The translations under genes and the position numbers were made by a program. A stretch of 64,000 nt of DNA. It comes from Flavobacterium jejuense. Lineage in GTDB: Bacteria; Bacteroidota; Bacteroidia; Flavobacteriales; Flavobacteriaceae. The notes beneath the pieces were generated by a model. The model was given only the letters and a program-made list of their open reading frames with translations. It was not told where the DNA came from and did not search any database. The DNA lies in the NCBI RefSeq assembly GCF_006491595.2, contig NZ_VEVQ02000006.1:124001-188000 (forward strand). Direction: 5' to 3'. Of the stretch, positions 1 through 10,157 are shown piece after piece. Within the stretch, counting starts at the first letter, position 1. Each line of letters opens with the position of its first letter.

Positions 1-940
1 TGGAGTTAATTTTCAGATTTTATCCAATCCAGAATTTTTAGCTGAAGGAACAGCTATTGAAGATTTGTTTGAACCTGATAGAGTTTTAATTGGAGGAGAT
101 ACAACTCCTGAAGGAGAAAAAGCAATTCAGCAATTGGTTGATGTTTATGCTAATTGGGTTGCAAAAGATAATATTTTAACGACTAATGTTTGGTCCTCTG
201 AATTATCAAAATTAACAGCTAATGCTTTTTTAGCACAACGTGTTTCTTCTATAAATGCAATGAGTGAATTGTGTGAGAAGACAGGAGCAGATGTTAATGA
301 AGTTGCCAAAGCCATTGGAATGGATAGTAGAATTGGACCGAAATTTTTGAAAGCTTCAGTAGGTTTTGGAGGTTCTTGTTTTCAAAAAGACATTTTAAAT
401 TTAGTATATATTGCAAAAACATATGGTTTAAATGAAGTGGCTGATTATTGGGAACAAGTGATTGTTATGAATGATCACCAAAAACGTCGTTTTGCAAAAA
501 ATATAATTAGCACACTTTACAATACTGTTTCTGGAAAAAAAATCGCTTTTTTGGGTTGGGCATTTAAAAAAGACACTAATGATACTAGAGAATCTGCTGC
601 GATTTACGTTGCTGATGACTTAATAAGTGAGCAAGCTATTATTTCAATATTTGATCCTAAAGTAGGAAAAGAACAAATATTACTTGACTTAAATTATCTT
701 GAAACAAGATCTGGAGAAGAAAATAATAAGTATGTTCAAATAGAGTCAGATCCATATAAAGTGGCAAAAGATTCGCATGCGATTGCAGTTTTAACTGAAT
801 GGGATGAGTTTAAATCTTATGATTGGCAAAAAATCTATGATTCAATGTTAAAACCTGCATTTGTTTTTGATGGAAGAAATTTATTAGATAAGAAAGAATT
901 AGAGAAAATCGGATTTATTTATCAAACAATAGGATCGTAA
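1..940 (+). CDS. ugd: UDP-glucose 6-dehydrogenase, 5' end outside window
   Basis: This enzyme oxidises UDP-glucose to UDP-glucuronate in the cytoplasm, supplying an acidic sugar for surface polysaccharide. The reading frame is already open at base 2, so the N-terminal NAD-binding domain lies outside the window. About 312 codons are visible. The catalytic cysteine sits in [10 protein letters not shown] (near 363-390), followed by the C-terminal UDP-binding domain with [14 protein letters not shown] and ending [16 protein letters not shown]. The middle and C-terminal sequence fits the longer, eukaryote-like UGDH subgroup common in Bacteroidetes. A second, different nucleotide-sugar dehydrogenase starts two bases after its stop. 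Identification is firm; exact substrate preference is inferred from the family. Confidence 0.9.
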   Translation, partial: GVNFQILSNPEFLAEGTAIEDLFEPDRVLIGGDTTPEGEKAIQQLVDVYANWVAKDNILTTNVWSSELSKLTANAFLAQRVSSINAMSELCEKTGADVNEVAKAIGMDSRIGPKFLKASVGFGGSCFQKDILNLVYIAKTYGLNEVADYWEQVIVMNDHQKRRFAKNIISTLYNTVSGKKIAFLGWAFKKDTNDTRESAAIYVADDLISEQAIISIFDPKVGKEQILLDLNYLETRSGEENNKYVQIESDPYKVAKDSHAIAVLTEWDEFKSYDWQKIYDSMLKPAFVFDGRNLLDKKELEKIGFIYQTIGS

Positions 941-942
941 TT

Positions 943-2220
943 ATGGAAAACAAAATAGCTATTATAGGACTTGGTTACGTAGGTTTACCTTTGGCTAGAT
1001 TATTTGCTACAAAATTTTCAGTTATAGGCTTTGATATTAATCAAAATAGAATTAATGAATTAAATAAAGGAATTGATAGTACCTTAGAAGTTGAGAATGA
1101 AGTTTTAAATAAGGTTTTATTGCCAAATAATTCTGGTGAAATAGGTCTTTATTGTTCTAATAAGCTTTCAGATATTGAAAGTTGTAATTATTTTATTGTA
1201 ACTGTTCCTACACCTGTAGATAAGCATAATCGACCAGATTTAACACCTTTGTATAAAGCTAGTGAAACAGTTGGTAAAGTTTTAAAAAAAGGAGATATAG
1301 TTATTTATGAATCTACTGTTTATCCCGGTGTTACAGAAGAGGAATGTGTACCTGTATTAGAAAAAATTTCAGGACTAAAATTTAATGAAGATTTCTTTGC
1401 AGGATATTCTCCAGAAAGAATTAATCCTGGAGATAAAGAGCATACTGTTGAAAAAATACTCAAAATAACAGCTGGTTCAACTCCAGAAATAGGAGAAAAA
1501 GTAGATCAATTATATAAAAGTGTTATTATTGCTGGAACACATTTGGCTCCAACAATTAAAGTGGCAGAAGCAGCCAAAGTAATTGAAAATTCTCAAAGAG
1601 ATATCAATATTGCCTTTGTAAATGAATTAGCTAAAATTTTTAATTTGTTAGAAATTGACACTCATGCAGTTCTTGAAGCTGCTGGAACAAAATGGAATTT
1701 TTTACCATTTAAACCAGGATTAGTTGGCGGACATTGTATTGGTGTTGATCCATATTATTTAGCTCAAAAAGCTCAAGAGAAAGGATATCATCCCGAAATT
1801 ATATTAGCAGGAAGACGATTGAATGATTCGATGGGAGAATATGTTGCCTCTCAAATTGTAAAATTGATGATTAAGAAAGGGATCAATGTTAATACTGCTA
1901 AAGTTTTAATGCTTGGAATTACTTTTAAAGAAAATTGTCCAGATGTAAGAAATACTAAAATTGTAGATGTAATTTCATCTTTAGAAGAATATGGAATTAG
2001 TATTACCACCTATGATCCTTGGGCAAATCCTTCGGAAGTAAAACATGAATACAATATAACAAGTATAAATAAATTACCATCTGAGAAATTTGATGCAATC
2101 GTTTTAGGAGTTTCTCATGAAGAGTTTTTATCCATTAACTTCAACGAGTTATTGAATAAAAATGGAATTATTTATGATGTAAAAGGAGTTTTAGGAAAAA
2201 TAGCTTCAAGTAGATTATAA
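943..2220 (+). CDS. tviB: UDP-N-acetylhexosamine 6-dehydrogenase, TviB/VipA type
   Basis: The 425-residue protein has the three-domain layout of UDP-sugar dehydrogenases. An N-terminal Rossmann motif ([12 protein letters not shown]) is followed by [16 protein letters not shown], the catalytic cysteine in [16 protein letters not shown], and the C-terminal [12 protein letters not shown]. The pattern matches TviB of the Vi-antigen pathway, which oxidises UDP-GlcNAc at C6 to UDP-GlcNAcA, often followed by epimerisation to UDP-GalNAcA. The ATG follows the ugd stop by two bases, so the two are probably co-transcribed. With asparagine-synthetase-like genes downstream, the product could be a precursor of amidated uronic acids; that link is inference. 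Confidence 0.88.
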   Translation: MENKIAIIGLGYVGLPLARLFATKFSVIGFDINQNRINELNKGIDSTLEVENEVLNKVLLPNNSGEIGLYCSNKLSDIESCNYFIVTVPTPVDKHNRPDLTPLYKASETVGKVLKKGDIVIYESTVYPGVTEEECVPVLEKISGLKFNEDFFAGYSPERINPGDKEHTVEKILKITAGSTPEIGEKVDQLYKSVIIAGTHLAPTIKVAEAAKVIENSQRDINIAFVNELAKIFNLLEIDTHAVLEAAGTKWNFLPFKPGLVGGHCIGVDPYYLAQKAQEKGYHPEIILAGRRLNDSMGEYVASQIVKLMIKKGINVNTAKVLMLGITFKENCPDVRNTKIVDVISSLEEYGISITTYDPWANPSEVKHEYNITSINKLPSEKFDAIVLGVSHEEFLSINFNELLNKNGIIYDVKGVLGKIASSRL

Positions 2221-2237
2221 GCTAGTAAAAGTAAATA

Positions 2238-3737
2238 ATGAGTCAATTAAAAAAAGGTGCAATTTTATCATATACTACTATCTTTTTAACAAATGGATTA
2301 GGCCTATTGCTGACTCCTTTTATTATTCGAAAACTAGGTAATTCAGAATATGGTCTATACACCCTTGTAGGCTCTTTAATTGCATATGTAAGTGTTTTAG
2401 ATTTTGGACTTAATAATGCAATAGTAAGATTTGTTGCAAAATATAGGGCTCAAAATAATCGAAATAAAGAAGAAAATTTTTTAGCTACAACTATGATAAT
2501 TTATTCATTTATATCATTGGTTGTTTTACTTGTAGGGATTGTTTTTTATTTAAATATTGAGACTTTCTTTAAAAAACTAACTAGCGCAGAATTAGAAAAA
2601 GCAAAAATATTATTTGCTATTTTAATTTTTAACTTAACAATAACATTACCTGGTGGCTCATTCAGTGCAATTAGTTCTGCATATGAAAGATTTGTTTTTC
2701 CACGGGCATTAACATTAGTAAAATACTTAATTAGAGCCTTTTTAATTGTTTCCATACTTATGCTCAATGCAGATTCATTAGGATTAGTAATTTTGGACAC
2801 AACTCTTAATATTGTTTTTATTTCAATTAATGCTTATTATGTTTTTAAGTATTTGAAAGTTAGAATTAAGTTACACGAATTTAATTGGTATTCCATTCAG
2901 GATATTTTTTCGTATTCGATTTGGATTTTTGTTTATGCTATAGCTAGTCAATTTCAATGGCAATCTGGACAAATTGTTTTAGGAGCTATTTCAGGAACAA
3001 AGATGATAGCGATATATAGTGTAGGTGTTTTACTGGGGTCTTATTATGCAACCTTTTCATCAGCTATTTCTGGACTTTTTATTCCTAAAGCAGTTAAAAT
3101 GATTACAAATAACAATTCAGAAAAAGAACTTACGGACACTATGATTATGGTCGGAAGACTTTGTATGTTTGTTCTTTTTTTAATATTTGGAGGTTTTTTT
3201 CTTTTTGGAAAGAATTTCATTCAATTATGGGTTGGATCAACATATAATGACTCTTGGATTATTGCTCTTATAATAATGATAGGGTATACAACACCTTTGA
3301 TTCAGATTTTCGGAAATTCAATTCTTGAAGCCAAAGGAAAATATTCTTTTAAAGCAATATTGAATTTGATTTTTTTGTTTTTTGGTGTTTTGTTAGGCGT
3401 TTTTTTAACTAGATTTAATACAGCTGTAGGAATGATATTAGGGATTTGCATTTCTTGGGTTGTCAGTCAAATTATTCTCAATTATTACTATGTGAAGGTT
3501 ATTAAACTAGATATAAAAAGATTTTTTATCAGTACTTTTGAGAAAATGATTTATATATTTCCCCTAATCATTTGTGTGTTTTATTTTTTAAATTTTATTG
3601 AAGTTACAAATTGGTTCATTTTAGGAATTAAAATATTTCTATATGCAATTGTTTATTCAATAGTAATTTATAAATTTTGTTTGAACAAATATGAATTAAG
3701 TTTAGTAAAAGGGTTATTAAAAAACCTTAAAAAGTAA
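2238..3737 (+). CDS. wzx: Oligosaccharide flippase, Wzx/MOP superfamily
   Basis: This 499-residue, very hydrophobic protein has about 12-14 predicted membrane segments. Its N-terminus (GAILSYTTIFLTNGLGLLLTPFIIRKLG, read in parts) and the following SEYGLYTLVGSL are typical of the polysaccharide-export family of MOP flippases. Members flip undecaprenyl-diphosphate-linked repeat units from the cytoplasmic to the periplasmic face of the inner membrane. It stands 17 bases after the TviB-like gene and before the transferases that would build the repeat unit. It is the only Wzx-like gene in the window although two Wzy-like genes occur. Family call is strong; the substrate is unknown. Confidence 0.87.
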   Translation: MSQLKKGAILSYTTIFLTNGLGLLLTPFIIRKLGNSEYGLYTLVGSLIAYVSVLDFGLNNAIVRFVAKYRAQNNRNKEENFLATTMIIYSFISLVVLLVGIVFYLNIETFFKKLTSAELEKAKILFAILIFNLTITLPGGSFSAISSAYERFVFPRALTLVKYLIRAFLIVSILMLNADSLGLVILDTTLNIVFISINAYYVFKYLKVRIKLHEFNWYSIQDIFSYSIWIFVYAIASQFQWQSGQIVLGAISGTKMIAIYSVGVLLGSYYATFSSAISGLFIPKAVKMITNNNSEKELTDTMIMVGRLCMFVLFLIFGGFFLFGKNFIQLWVGSTYNDSWIIALIIMIGYTTPLIQIFGNSILEAKGKYSFKAILNLIFLFFGVLLGVFLTRFNTAVGMILGICISWVVSQIILNYYYVKVIKLDIKRFFISTFEKMIYIFPLIICVFYFLNFIEVTNWFILGIKIFLYAIVYSIVIYKFCLNKYELSLVKGLLKNLKK

Positions 3738-3744
3738 AATAAAA

Positions 3745-4740
3745 ATGAATAATTTTGGAAATAAAGTAAAAAATAAAATTTATGCTTTTTTGTTTTGGCA
3801 GACTTCTTTTGGAGAATATTTGAACAAAAGGTATGACTTGTCAGTTTTTTTTAAATATTCTTTTACTAACAAAAAAACGAACTCAAAACAGAGTAAGATA
3901 GCATCTTTAACTAAAGATTATCACATAGTTGAAAAAGGATTAGCTTTACCTTACACTAGAAATGAATTTGGAAAGCAAAAAATTATCAAATTAATTAAAG
4001 ATGCAAAATTGTATTTTAATGAATATGGGAAAGATGAAATAATTTTAGATATAAAGAGCTGTCTTTCGGAATATTATGAATTTAATAAAATGAATAATAT
4101 AGATTTGAATAATGAGTATTTTAAATCTATATCAAGTTTTATTTCAGATGAAAGTAATAAAGGAATTGGTGGAACTAAAATAATAACAAAAAAAGAAATC
4201 GAAACTGCAACTAATTTTGATTTTGAAACTTTTGTTAAAACTCGTTCTAGTATTAGAGATTTCGATATTTCTGATTTAGATATTACATTAATTGAAAAAG
4301 CAATAGATTTAGCTAGATATACCCCTTCAGTTTGTAATAGGCAATCATGGGGAGCTCATTTGTATACTAATAATAAAAAAGTTTTGGAAGTTTTAGAGTT
4401 TCAAAATGGACATGGAGGTTTTAAAGAATCTATCAAAGGAGTTATAGTAATAACGACAAATGTTGCCATGTTTACTAAACTTGAAACCAATCAAATATTT
4501 ATTGATGGAGGTTTATTTGCAATGAGTATGATGTATGCTTTACATTTTCAAAACATAGGAAGCTGTCCACTAAATACGTGCATGCCCTATATTGATGAAA
4601 TAAAATTAAAGAAGAAAGTTGGAATAAATGAAAACGAACGAGTTATTATGATGATTGCTATTGGAAACCTTAAAGAAGAGTTTAAAGTTGCAATTTCTAA
4701 TAGAAGAGATTTGAATCAAATTTTAACATACCATAATTAA
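3745..4740 (+). CDS. Nitroreductase-family protein of polysaccharide locus
   Basis: The C-terminal half (from about residue 160) carries nitroreductase-family features: TRSSIRDFD near residue 166, ARYTPSVCNRQSW near 192, and an FMN-fold-like stretch around GGLFAMSMMYALHFQNIGSC. The first ~160 residues are an extension without a motif I recognise. These enzymes are normally flavin-dependent NAD(P)H oxidoreductases; the substrate here is unknown. The gene lies directly before a polysaccharide pyruvyl-transferase-family gene, 8 bases apart. I recall this pairing from other capsule and exopolysaccharide loci, so a role in glycan modification is suspected but not shown. Confidence 0.75.
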   Translation: MNNFGNKVKNKIYAFLFWQTSFGEYLNKRYDLSVFFKYSFTNKKTNSKQSKIASLTKDYHIVEKGLALPYTRNEFGKQKIIKLIKDAKLYFNEYGKDEIILDIKSCLSEYYEFNKMNNIDLNNEYFKSISSFISDESNKGIGGTKIITKKEIETATNFDFETFVKTRSSIRDFDISDLDITLIEKAIDLARYTPSVCNRQSWGAHLYTNNKKVLEVLEFQNGHGGFKESIKGVIVITTNVAMFTKLETNQIFIDGGLFAMSMMYALHFQNIGSCPLNTCMPYIDEIKLKKKVGINENERVIMMIAIGNLKEEFKVAISNRRDLNQILTYHN

Positions 4741-4747
4741 TTTTTTT

Positions 4748-5857
4748 ATGTCTTTAAAAATAAAAACCATTACTTGTCATGAAGTTTATAATTATGGAGC
4801 TATTCTTCAAGAGTATGCGTTGCTAAATTATTTGGAATCAAAAGGGCATGACGTTGAGGCGATTCATTACAAGCCAGAATATTTAAGTGGTCATTTTAAA
4901 CTTTGGACAGTTACGAGTTCCAAATTTAACAAAAATATAATTCTTAAAATTATTTATTTAGTATTAAAACTCCCTTTTCGATTATATAAACTACAAAAGA
5001 AAAAACGTTTTGATTTTTTTTCTGAAAAATATCTAAAAGTTGGCAAGCAACTCTATAAAGATAATAAACAGCTAAAAAGTAATTTGCCAGAAGCAGATGC
5101 TTATATTTGCGGAAGTGATCAAATATGGAATTCTTTTTTTCAGAATGGTAAAGATCCAGCTTTTTATTTAGATTTTGTACCAGATTCAAAAAAGAAAATT
5201 TCTTACGCTGCTAGTTTTGCTATTGAAACTTTAGCCGATGATTTAAAACCCTTTGTAAAAGAAAAAGTCGAACGGATTAATGCTATTTCTGTAAGAGAAA
5301 CATCAGGTAAAACAATTTTAGCAGATTTAGGTATTACAAATGTTACTCAGGTATTAGATCCAGTTTTTTTAGTTGATGAAAACTATTGGAAGAAAAAGTT
5401 TGTTACAGTTCATGAGGAGGACAAATATATTTTTATTTATGATTTTGATAACAATCCATTGATTGAAAAACTAGCAAAGCAAATTGCAGAGCAAAAGGAC
5501 TTCAAAATTTATGCAATAAATGAAAATATTAGTTATGCAGATAAAAATTTCTACTTGCAAGGACCTAAGACTTTCTTGTCATTAATGTATAATGCTCAGT
5601 TTGTTATAACCAATTCTTTCCACTCTGTAGCATTTTCTTTAATTTTTAATAAGCAATTTATTGTAGTGAATAGAAATGACGCAATCAATACAAGAATGCG
5701 TGATTTACTTGAACTATTTAATTTATCACATCTTCTAGTTTCTAATGATTTTGATAGTCGTAAAATCGAAATGATTCATTTTGAAGAGGCAAACGAATTA
5801 AGAGAATTAGCCATTAAAAAATCTAAAGAATTTTTAGAAAATGCACTAGTTAAATAG
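4748..5857 (+). CDS. Polysaccharide pyruvyl transferase family protein
   Basis: The 369-residue protein matches the PS_pyruv_trans family (CsaB/WcaK-like). Such enzymes move a pyruvyl group from phosphoenolpyruvate onto a sugar to form a ketal, adding negative charge to the glycan. Visible features are the N-terminal TCHEVYNYGAILQEYAL, ICGSDQIWN near residue 120, the second-domain start near residue 225, and ITNSFHSVAFSLIF near residue 286, whose histidine corresponds to the conserved catalytic-region histidine of the family. It is probably cytoplasmic. It sits between the nitroreductase-like gene and two GT4 genes in one tight cluster. The acceptor sugar is unknown. Confidence 0.85.
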   Translation: MSLKIKTITCHEVYNYGAILQEYALLNYLESKGHDVEAIHYKPEYLSGHFKLWTVTSSKFNKNIILKIIYLVLKLPFRLYKLQKKKRFDFFSEKYLKVGKQLYKDNKQLKSNLPEADAYICGSDQIWNSFFQNGKDPAFYLDFVPDSKKKISYAASFAIETLADDLKPFVKEKVERINAISVRETSGKTILADLGITNVTQVLDPVFLVDENYWKKKFVTVHEEDKYIFIYDFDNNPLIEKLAKQIAEQKDFKIYAINENISYADKNFYLQGPKTFLSLMYNAQFVITNSFHSVAFSLIFNKQFIVVNRNDAINTRMRDLLELFNLSHLLVSNDFDSRKIEMIHFEEANELRELAIKKSKEFLENALVK

Positions 5858-5861
5858 TCTT

Positions 5862-6941
5862 ATGAAAAAACTTTTATACATTACAAATGGTATTAAAGGT
5901 GCTGGAGGTCTCGAGAGAGTTTTATCTATTAAAGCAAGTGCTTTAGCTAATAATTTTGGATACGAGGTACATATTTTAGTATTAAATAATGATAACGATT
6001 CTTTTTTTTATGACTTTAGTGAAAAAATTATAATTCATGATATTAAAGCAACTGGAAATATAATAAGTTTTTATAAAAGCTATGTGAACGGTGTTAAGAA
6101 TGTAGTTAAAGATTTAAAACCAGATCTAATCTCTGTTTGTGATGATGGTTTAAAAGGGTTTTTTGTCCCAATGATTTTATCAAAAAGGCAACCTATTATT
6201 TATGAAAGACATGCTTCTATAAGGCATAATACTTCAATGGGTTTTCAAGGGAAGATTATAAAGAGGATGATGCGAATTTTGGCTAAAAAATTTTCAAAAT
6301 TTATAGTGCTTACTAATTCTAATAAAGATGAATGGCCTATTTCAAACTGTGAAGTTATTCCAAATTCATTGAGCTTTTATCCTAAAGAATCTAGTTCGTT
6401 AAATAATAAAAAAGTTATTGTTGTAGGAACGCATTCTTATAATAAGGGCTATGATTTATTATTAAACGCTTGGAAGGTTGTCGTTGGAAAACACCCTACT
6501 TGGAGTTTAGATATATATGGGAAAATAGATGCTCAAAAAACTTTTGTAAATTTATCAAAGCAATTAAATATTAGTGATTCAGTTTGTTTTTATCCACCTA
6601 GACCAACCATTGAAAGAGCTTATCTCGATGCTTCTATGTTATTGTTGACTTCAAGAACCGAGGGATTTGGAATGGTATTAATAGAAGCAATGGCTTGCGG
6701 TTTGCCTTGTATTTCTTTTGATTGTCCTAGTGGACCTCGAGATATTATTAATTCAAATGAAGATGGTTTTTTAGTTGCTCCTCAAAACGAAACTGAATTG
6801 ATAGAAAAAATATTTTTTTTAATAGAAAATGAGGCGACAAGAAAAAAAATGGGTGAAAAGGCAAAAGAGAATGTAAAACGATATTTACCAGAAAATATAA
6901 TGAAGCAATGGGACCAACTTTTTAAAAGTGTGCTAAAATGA
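5862..6941 (+). CDS. GT4 family glycosyltransferase
   Basis: This 359-residue protein has the two-domain GT-B layout of retaining GT4 enzymes. The N-terminal domain begins LLYITNGIKGAGGLERVL. The C-terminal nucleotide-sugar domain begins near residue 183 (KKVIVVGTHSYNKGYDLLL) and holds the E-x7-E motif near residue 266 (EGFGMVLIEAMACGLP). It probably transfers a sugar from a nucleotide donor to the lipid-linked repeat unit at the inner membrane. It ends in a 4-base ATGA overlap with the next GT4 gene, and the two share the SFDCPSGPRDII / SYDCPTGPKNII stretch, which suggests an old duplication. Donor and acceptor cannot be read from the sequence. Confidence 0.88.
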   Translation: MKKLLYITNGIKGAGGLERVLSIKASALANNFGYEVHILVLNNDNDSFFYDFSEKIIIHDIKATGNIISFYKSYVNGVKNVVKDLKPDLISVCDDGLKGFFVPMILSKRQPIIYERHASIRHNTSMGFQGKIIKRMMRILAKKFSKFIVLTNSNKDEWPISNCEVIPNSLSFYPKESSSLNNKKVIVVGTHSYNKGYDLLLNAWKVVVGKHPTWSLDIYGKIDAQKTFVNLSKQLNISDSVCFYPPRPTIERAYLDASMLLLTSRTEGFGMVLIEAMACGLPCISFDCPSGPRDIINSNEDGFLVAPQNETELIEKIFFLIENEATRKKMGEKAKENVKRYLPENIMKQWDQLFKSVLK

Positions 6942-8062
6942 AAATAGTATTTACAATGGATCAAATTTATTTGCATGGAGGTATTGAAAAAGTCATGGCA
7001 ACTAAAGCAAATTATTTTGCAGATGTTTTAGGCTATGAGGTTTTTATAGTCACTACAGAACAAAAAAACAATGAACCTTGTTATCACTTTTCATTAAAAA
7101 TAAAGTTCATTGATTTAAATGTAAATTATTTAAGAACAAAAAGTTATTTTAGTTTTAAAAACTTAAAAAAAGTACCTTCTCATTTTTTTAAATGGTATAA
7201 AACTTTAAAAAAAATAAATCCAGATTTTATAATTGTTTGTAATATTGCTTTTGACTTTTATTGGGCTCCTTTTTTTGTAAAGAGAATAAAAAAAATTAAG
7301 GAGTTCCATGCTTCTAGATTTTTCATGGAGCAAAATAGAAGTAGAGTTACTGGATTAAAGAAGTTTGGTTATAAGGTTAATGATTTTATTGAGTCTAGGT
7401 ATGATAAAATAGTTTTATTAAATGAAGATGAAAGGAAATTTTACAGAAGTAATAATCTAGAAGTAATTCCAAATCCAATAAACATAAGAGATGAAAAACA
7501 AATTGCATTATCTTCAAAAAAAGCAATAGCAGCAGGAAGAATTGCTCCTGTAAAAGGGTTTGAAAGTGTAATCGCTATTTGGAAAATTGTGATAGAAAAG
7601 TATCCAAAATGGCAATTAGATATTTTTGGACAAGGAGAAGAAAAGTATATTAATGAATTAAATAACTTAATTCAATCAAATGACTTAGTAAATCATGTTT
7701 TTATTCATGATGCCGTAAGTGATTTACAAGAAAGAATGTTAGAGTATTCTTTTTATGTAATGACTTCATTAACGGAATGTTTTCCAATGATACTATTAGA
7801 ATCTTTATCCATTGGTTTGCCAATAGTTTCTTATGATTGTCCAACAGGTCCGAAGAATATAATTAAAAATAAAGAAGATGGTTTTCTTGTTGAAAATAAC
7901 AATAAAGATGAATTTGCTATAAGTATATTTGCATTAATTGAAAACCCAATTTTAAAATCAGAAATGGGTAAGAATGCGAAAAAGAATGTTAAACGATTTT
8001 CTAATGAAAATGTAATGAAAATCTGGAAAGATTTGCTAATAAATTTAAAGCCGAAAAAGTAA
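6938..8062 (+). CDS. GT4 family glycosyltransferase
   Basis: A 374-residue GT-B fold glycosyltransferase and apparent paralogue of the upstream GT4. It starts MKIVFTMDQIYLHGGIEKVM, has the domain boundary near residue 188, and carries the E-x7-E motif near residue 280 (ECFPMILLESLSIGLP) followed by YDCPTGPKNII. Its start overlaps the preceding stop by four bases (ATGA), implying translational coupling. It likely adds one sugar to the polysaccharide repeat unit at the cytoplasmic face. Both paralogues have a GlcNAc/GalNAc-transferase look, but I cannot assign the sugar. A 100-base gap, the first in this cluster, follows. Confidence 0.87.
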   Translation: MKIVFTMDQIYLHGGIEKVMATKANYFADVLGYEVFIVTTEQKNNEPCYHFSLKIKFIDLNVNYLRTKSYFSFKNLKKVPSHFFKWYKTLKKINPDFIIVCNIAFDFYWAPFFVKRIKKIKEFHASRFFMEQNRSRVTGLKKFGYKVNDFIESRYDKIVLLNEDERKFYRSNNLEVIPNPINIRDEKQIALSSKKAIAAGRIAPVKGFESVIAIWKIVIEKYPKWQLDIFGQGEEKYINELNNLIQSNDLVNHVFIHDAVSDLQERMLEYSFYVMTSLTECFPMILLESLSIGLPIVSYDCPTGPKNIIKNKEDGFLVENNNKDEFAISIFALIENPILKSEMGKNAKKNVKRFSNENVMKIWKDLLINLKPKK

Positions 8063-8131
8063 ATCTAAGATGATTTTTATGAAGTAAATTATTTTGAATA
8101 AAACCATAATGTTTAATCCTTTTTAAAAAAT

Positions 8132-8139
8132 TAAATTTG
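8132..8139 (+). promoter_or_regulatory. Candidate -7 box for epsG-like gene
   Basis: TAAATTTG matches the Bacteroidetes -7 consensus TAnnTTTG and lies 23 bases upstream of the TTG start at 8163, in the only sizeable gap of this part of the cluster. No good -33 TTTG is seen at the right distance, so the call is weak. Confidence 0.3.
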
Positions 8140-8162
8140 TTGAAATAACTAATTCATAGCAC

Positions 8163-9245
8163 TTGATTGATTTTATCCCAATAGAATTCTATACACCTCT
8201 TTTTTATTACTTTAATTTTATTTTAGTAATGCTTCTGTATTTGAAAAATTTTTCTAAAAGGCAGCTACAAGTTTCCTCAAAAATGGGCGTTTTTATAGTC
8301 TTTATTATTCTTGTCTATATAGGGCTAAGACCTCTAGATAAGGGGTATATGGGAGATACAGGAGCTTATTTACGTGTTTTTAATAAGTTGGCAGACGGTT
8401 CTCTATCTTCTTTTTATGATAAAGAATATGGATTTATGTTGCTTATAAAGTACAGTGCACTTTATCTTAATGCAGAATTCTTTTTTTTAATTTGTGCTTC
8501 TATTTATGTTTATTTACACTATTTAGTTTCTAAAAAAATATTTAAAGACTATTGGTATTTTGGCTTCATATTTTTAGTAAGTTCTTTTTCTTTTTGGGCA
8601 TATGGTACAAATGGAATACGTAACGGACTTGGAGCCGCCATAGTTTTATACGCTTTTACATTCGAAAATAAAAAAACTTGGGCTATAGCTATTGCCTTAA
8701 TAGGAACATTGTTTCATAAATCAATGCTACTACCTGTTATGGCTTATATATTGACTTTTTTTTACAATAATAGGATAAGTTATTTAAGATTGTGGTTGCT
8801 ATGTATACCGTTATCCTTAATTGCTGGAGGCTCTTTTGAACTTATATTTGCTTCATTAGGATTTGGTGATGAAAGGATTAGCTATTTAACTGATGGGAAT
8901 GTAAATGGAGATCAGTTTGCTTACACAGGCTTTAGATGGGATTTTTTACTCTACAGTGCATCTGCAGTATATACTGGATGGTATTTTATTGTTAAAAAGA
9001 ATTTTGAAGATAAATTATATCATCGGTTATTTAATGTGTATTTATTTTCGAATGCTTTCTGGATACTGATTATTCGTGCTAATTTTAGTAATAGATTTGC
9101 TTATTTATCTTGGTTTATGATGGGTGTAATTATTATTTATCCATTTTTAAAACAGCAAATGATCCCTAATCAAACTAAAAAAACGGCTTTGGTTTTATTT
9201 TTTTATTTTATGTTTACCTTTATTTTAAATGTTATCCTAGCCTAA
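8163..9245 (+). CDS. EpsG-family polysaccharide polymerase (Wzy-like), TTG start
   Basis: The 360-residue membrane protein resembles the EpsG family. It starts with a short amphipathic stretch (IPIEFYTPLFYYFNF) and then about ten membrane segments. The polar motif DTGAYLRVF near residue 62 and the stretch FWAYGTNGIRNGLGAAI near residue 142 fit the family. EpsG proteins are thought to polymerise repeat units in the periplasm after flipping by Wzx. I chose TTG at 8163 because an in-frame TAG ends at 8159, and the next ATG (about residue 22) would delete the conserved N-terminus. It would be the Wzy partner of the Wzx at 2238. Confidence 0.78.
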   Translation: MIDFIPIEFYTPLFYYFNFILVMLLYLKNFSKRQLQVSSKMGVFIVFIILVYIGLRPLDKGYMGDTGAYLRVFNKLADGSLSSFYDKEYGFMLLIKYSALYLNAEFFFLICASIYVYLHYLVSKKIFKDYWYFGFIFLVSSFSFWAYGTNGIRNGLGAAIVLYAFTFENKKTWAIAIALIGTLFHKSMLLPVMAYILTFFYNNRISYLRLWLLCIPLSLIAGGSFELIFASLGFGDERISYLTDGNVNGDQFAYTGFRWDFLLYSASAVYTGWYFIVKKNFEDKLYHRLFNVYLFSNAFWILIIRANFSNRFAYLSWFMMGVIIIYPFLKQQMIPNQTKKTALVLFFYFMFTFILNVILA

Positions 9246-9249
9246 TTTT

Positions 9250-10140
9250 ATGAATTTTAAAAAAAAATTAACAGTATTTACTCCAACTTATAATAGAGCT
9301 TATTGTTTGCATCAGGTCTATGATAGTTTAGTAAGACAAACTTCTAACGATTTTATTTGGTTAATAATTGATGATGGTTCATCAGATAACACTAAAGAAC
9401 TAGTTTCATCTTGGAAAAAAGAAAAGAAAGTTGAAATAAATTATATTTTTCAAAATAATTTAGGCATGCATGGTGGTTATAACACTGCCTATAAAAATAT
9501 AAATACAGAACTTAATGTTTGTATAGATTCAGATGATTATTTGACTGATGATTGTGTGGAAAAAATTATTTCATTTTGGAATAAAAATGGAAATGAAAAA
9601 TATGCAGGAATCGTAGGTTTGGATGCTACTAAAGATGGTAAAGTTTTAGGTAAAGAAATGCCTTCAAACCTTAAAAGTGCAACTTTAGAAGATTTGTATT
9701 ATAAATATAAAATAAAGGGTGATAAAAAATTAGTTTACAGAACAGAAATTGTAAAAGCTTTTCCAAAATATCCTATTTTTGAGAATGAAAGTTTTGTGCC
9801 ACTTGGCACTTTGTATCTTCAAATTGATAAAAAACACGAATTACTTTGCCTCAACGAATTACTTTGTGTCGTAGAATACTTAGAAGATGGCTCTTCTAGG
9901 AATATTTTTAGACAATACATTCGTAACCCAAAAGGATTTCGTTTTGCTAGAAAAATAGAAATGCAATTTTCTAACTATTTTAAGATAAGATTTAAAGCTG
10001 CAATTCATTATGTTTCAGGTTGCATTCAACTTAAAGAATATAATTTTTTTAAGAATAACTCTTTCTTTATACTTACATTTTTCGCAATTCCTTTTGGAAT
10101 TTTGTTAAACTTCTATATTCAATATCGTAATAAAAACTAA
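9250..10140 (+). CDS. GT2 family glycosyltransferase
   Basis: A 296-residue inverting GT-A enzyme. The N-terminus shows FTPTYNRAYCLHQVYDSL, the nucleotide-binding IIDDGSSDNT near residue 38, and the DxD metal site in CIDSDDYLTDDC near residue 95. The C-terminal third ends in a hydrophobic stretch (FFILTFFAIPFGILL), probably a membrane anchor. It probably adds a sugar to the lipid-linked intermediate at the cytoplasmic face. It starts four bases after the epsG-like gene and precedes the first asparagine synthetase gene. The closest described group I can suggest is the family with CpsB/WcaA-type GT2 enzymes; donor unknown. Confidence 0.87.
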   Translation: MNFKKKLTVFTPTYNRAYCLHQVYDSLVRQTSNDFIWLIIDDGSSDNTKELVSSWKKEKKVEINYIFQNNLGMHGGYNTAYKNINTELNVCIDSDDYLTDDCVEKIISFWNKNGNEKYAGIVGLDATKDGKVLGKEMPSNLKSATLEDLYYKYKIKGDKKLVYRTEIVKAFPKYPIFENESFVPLGTLYLQIDKKHELLCLNELLCVVEYLEDGSSRNIFRQYIRNPKGFRFARKIEMQFSNYFKIRFKAAIHYVSGCIQLKEYNFFKNNSFFILTFFAIPFGILLNFYIQYRNKN

Positions 10141-10157
10141 CTTAAGAATCTAAAAAA

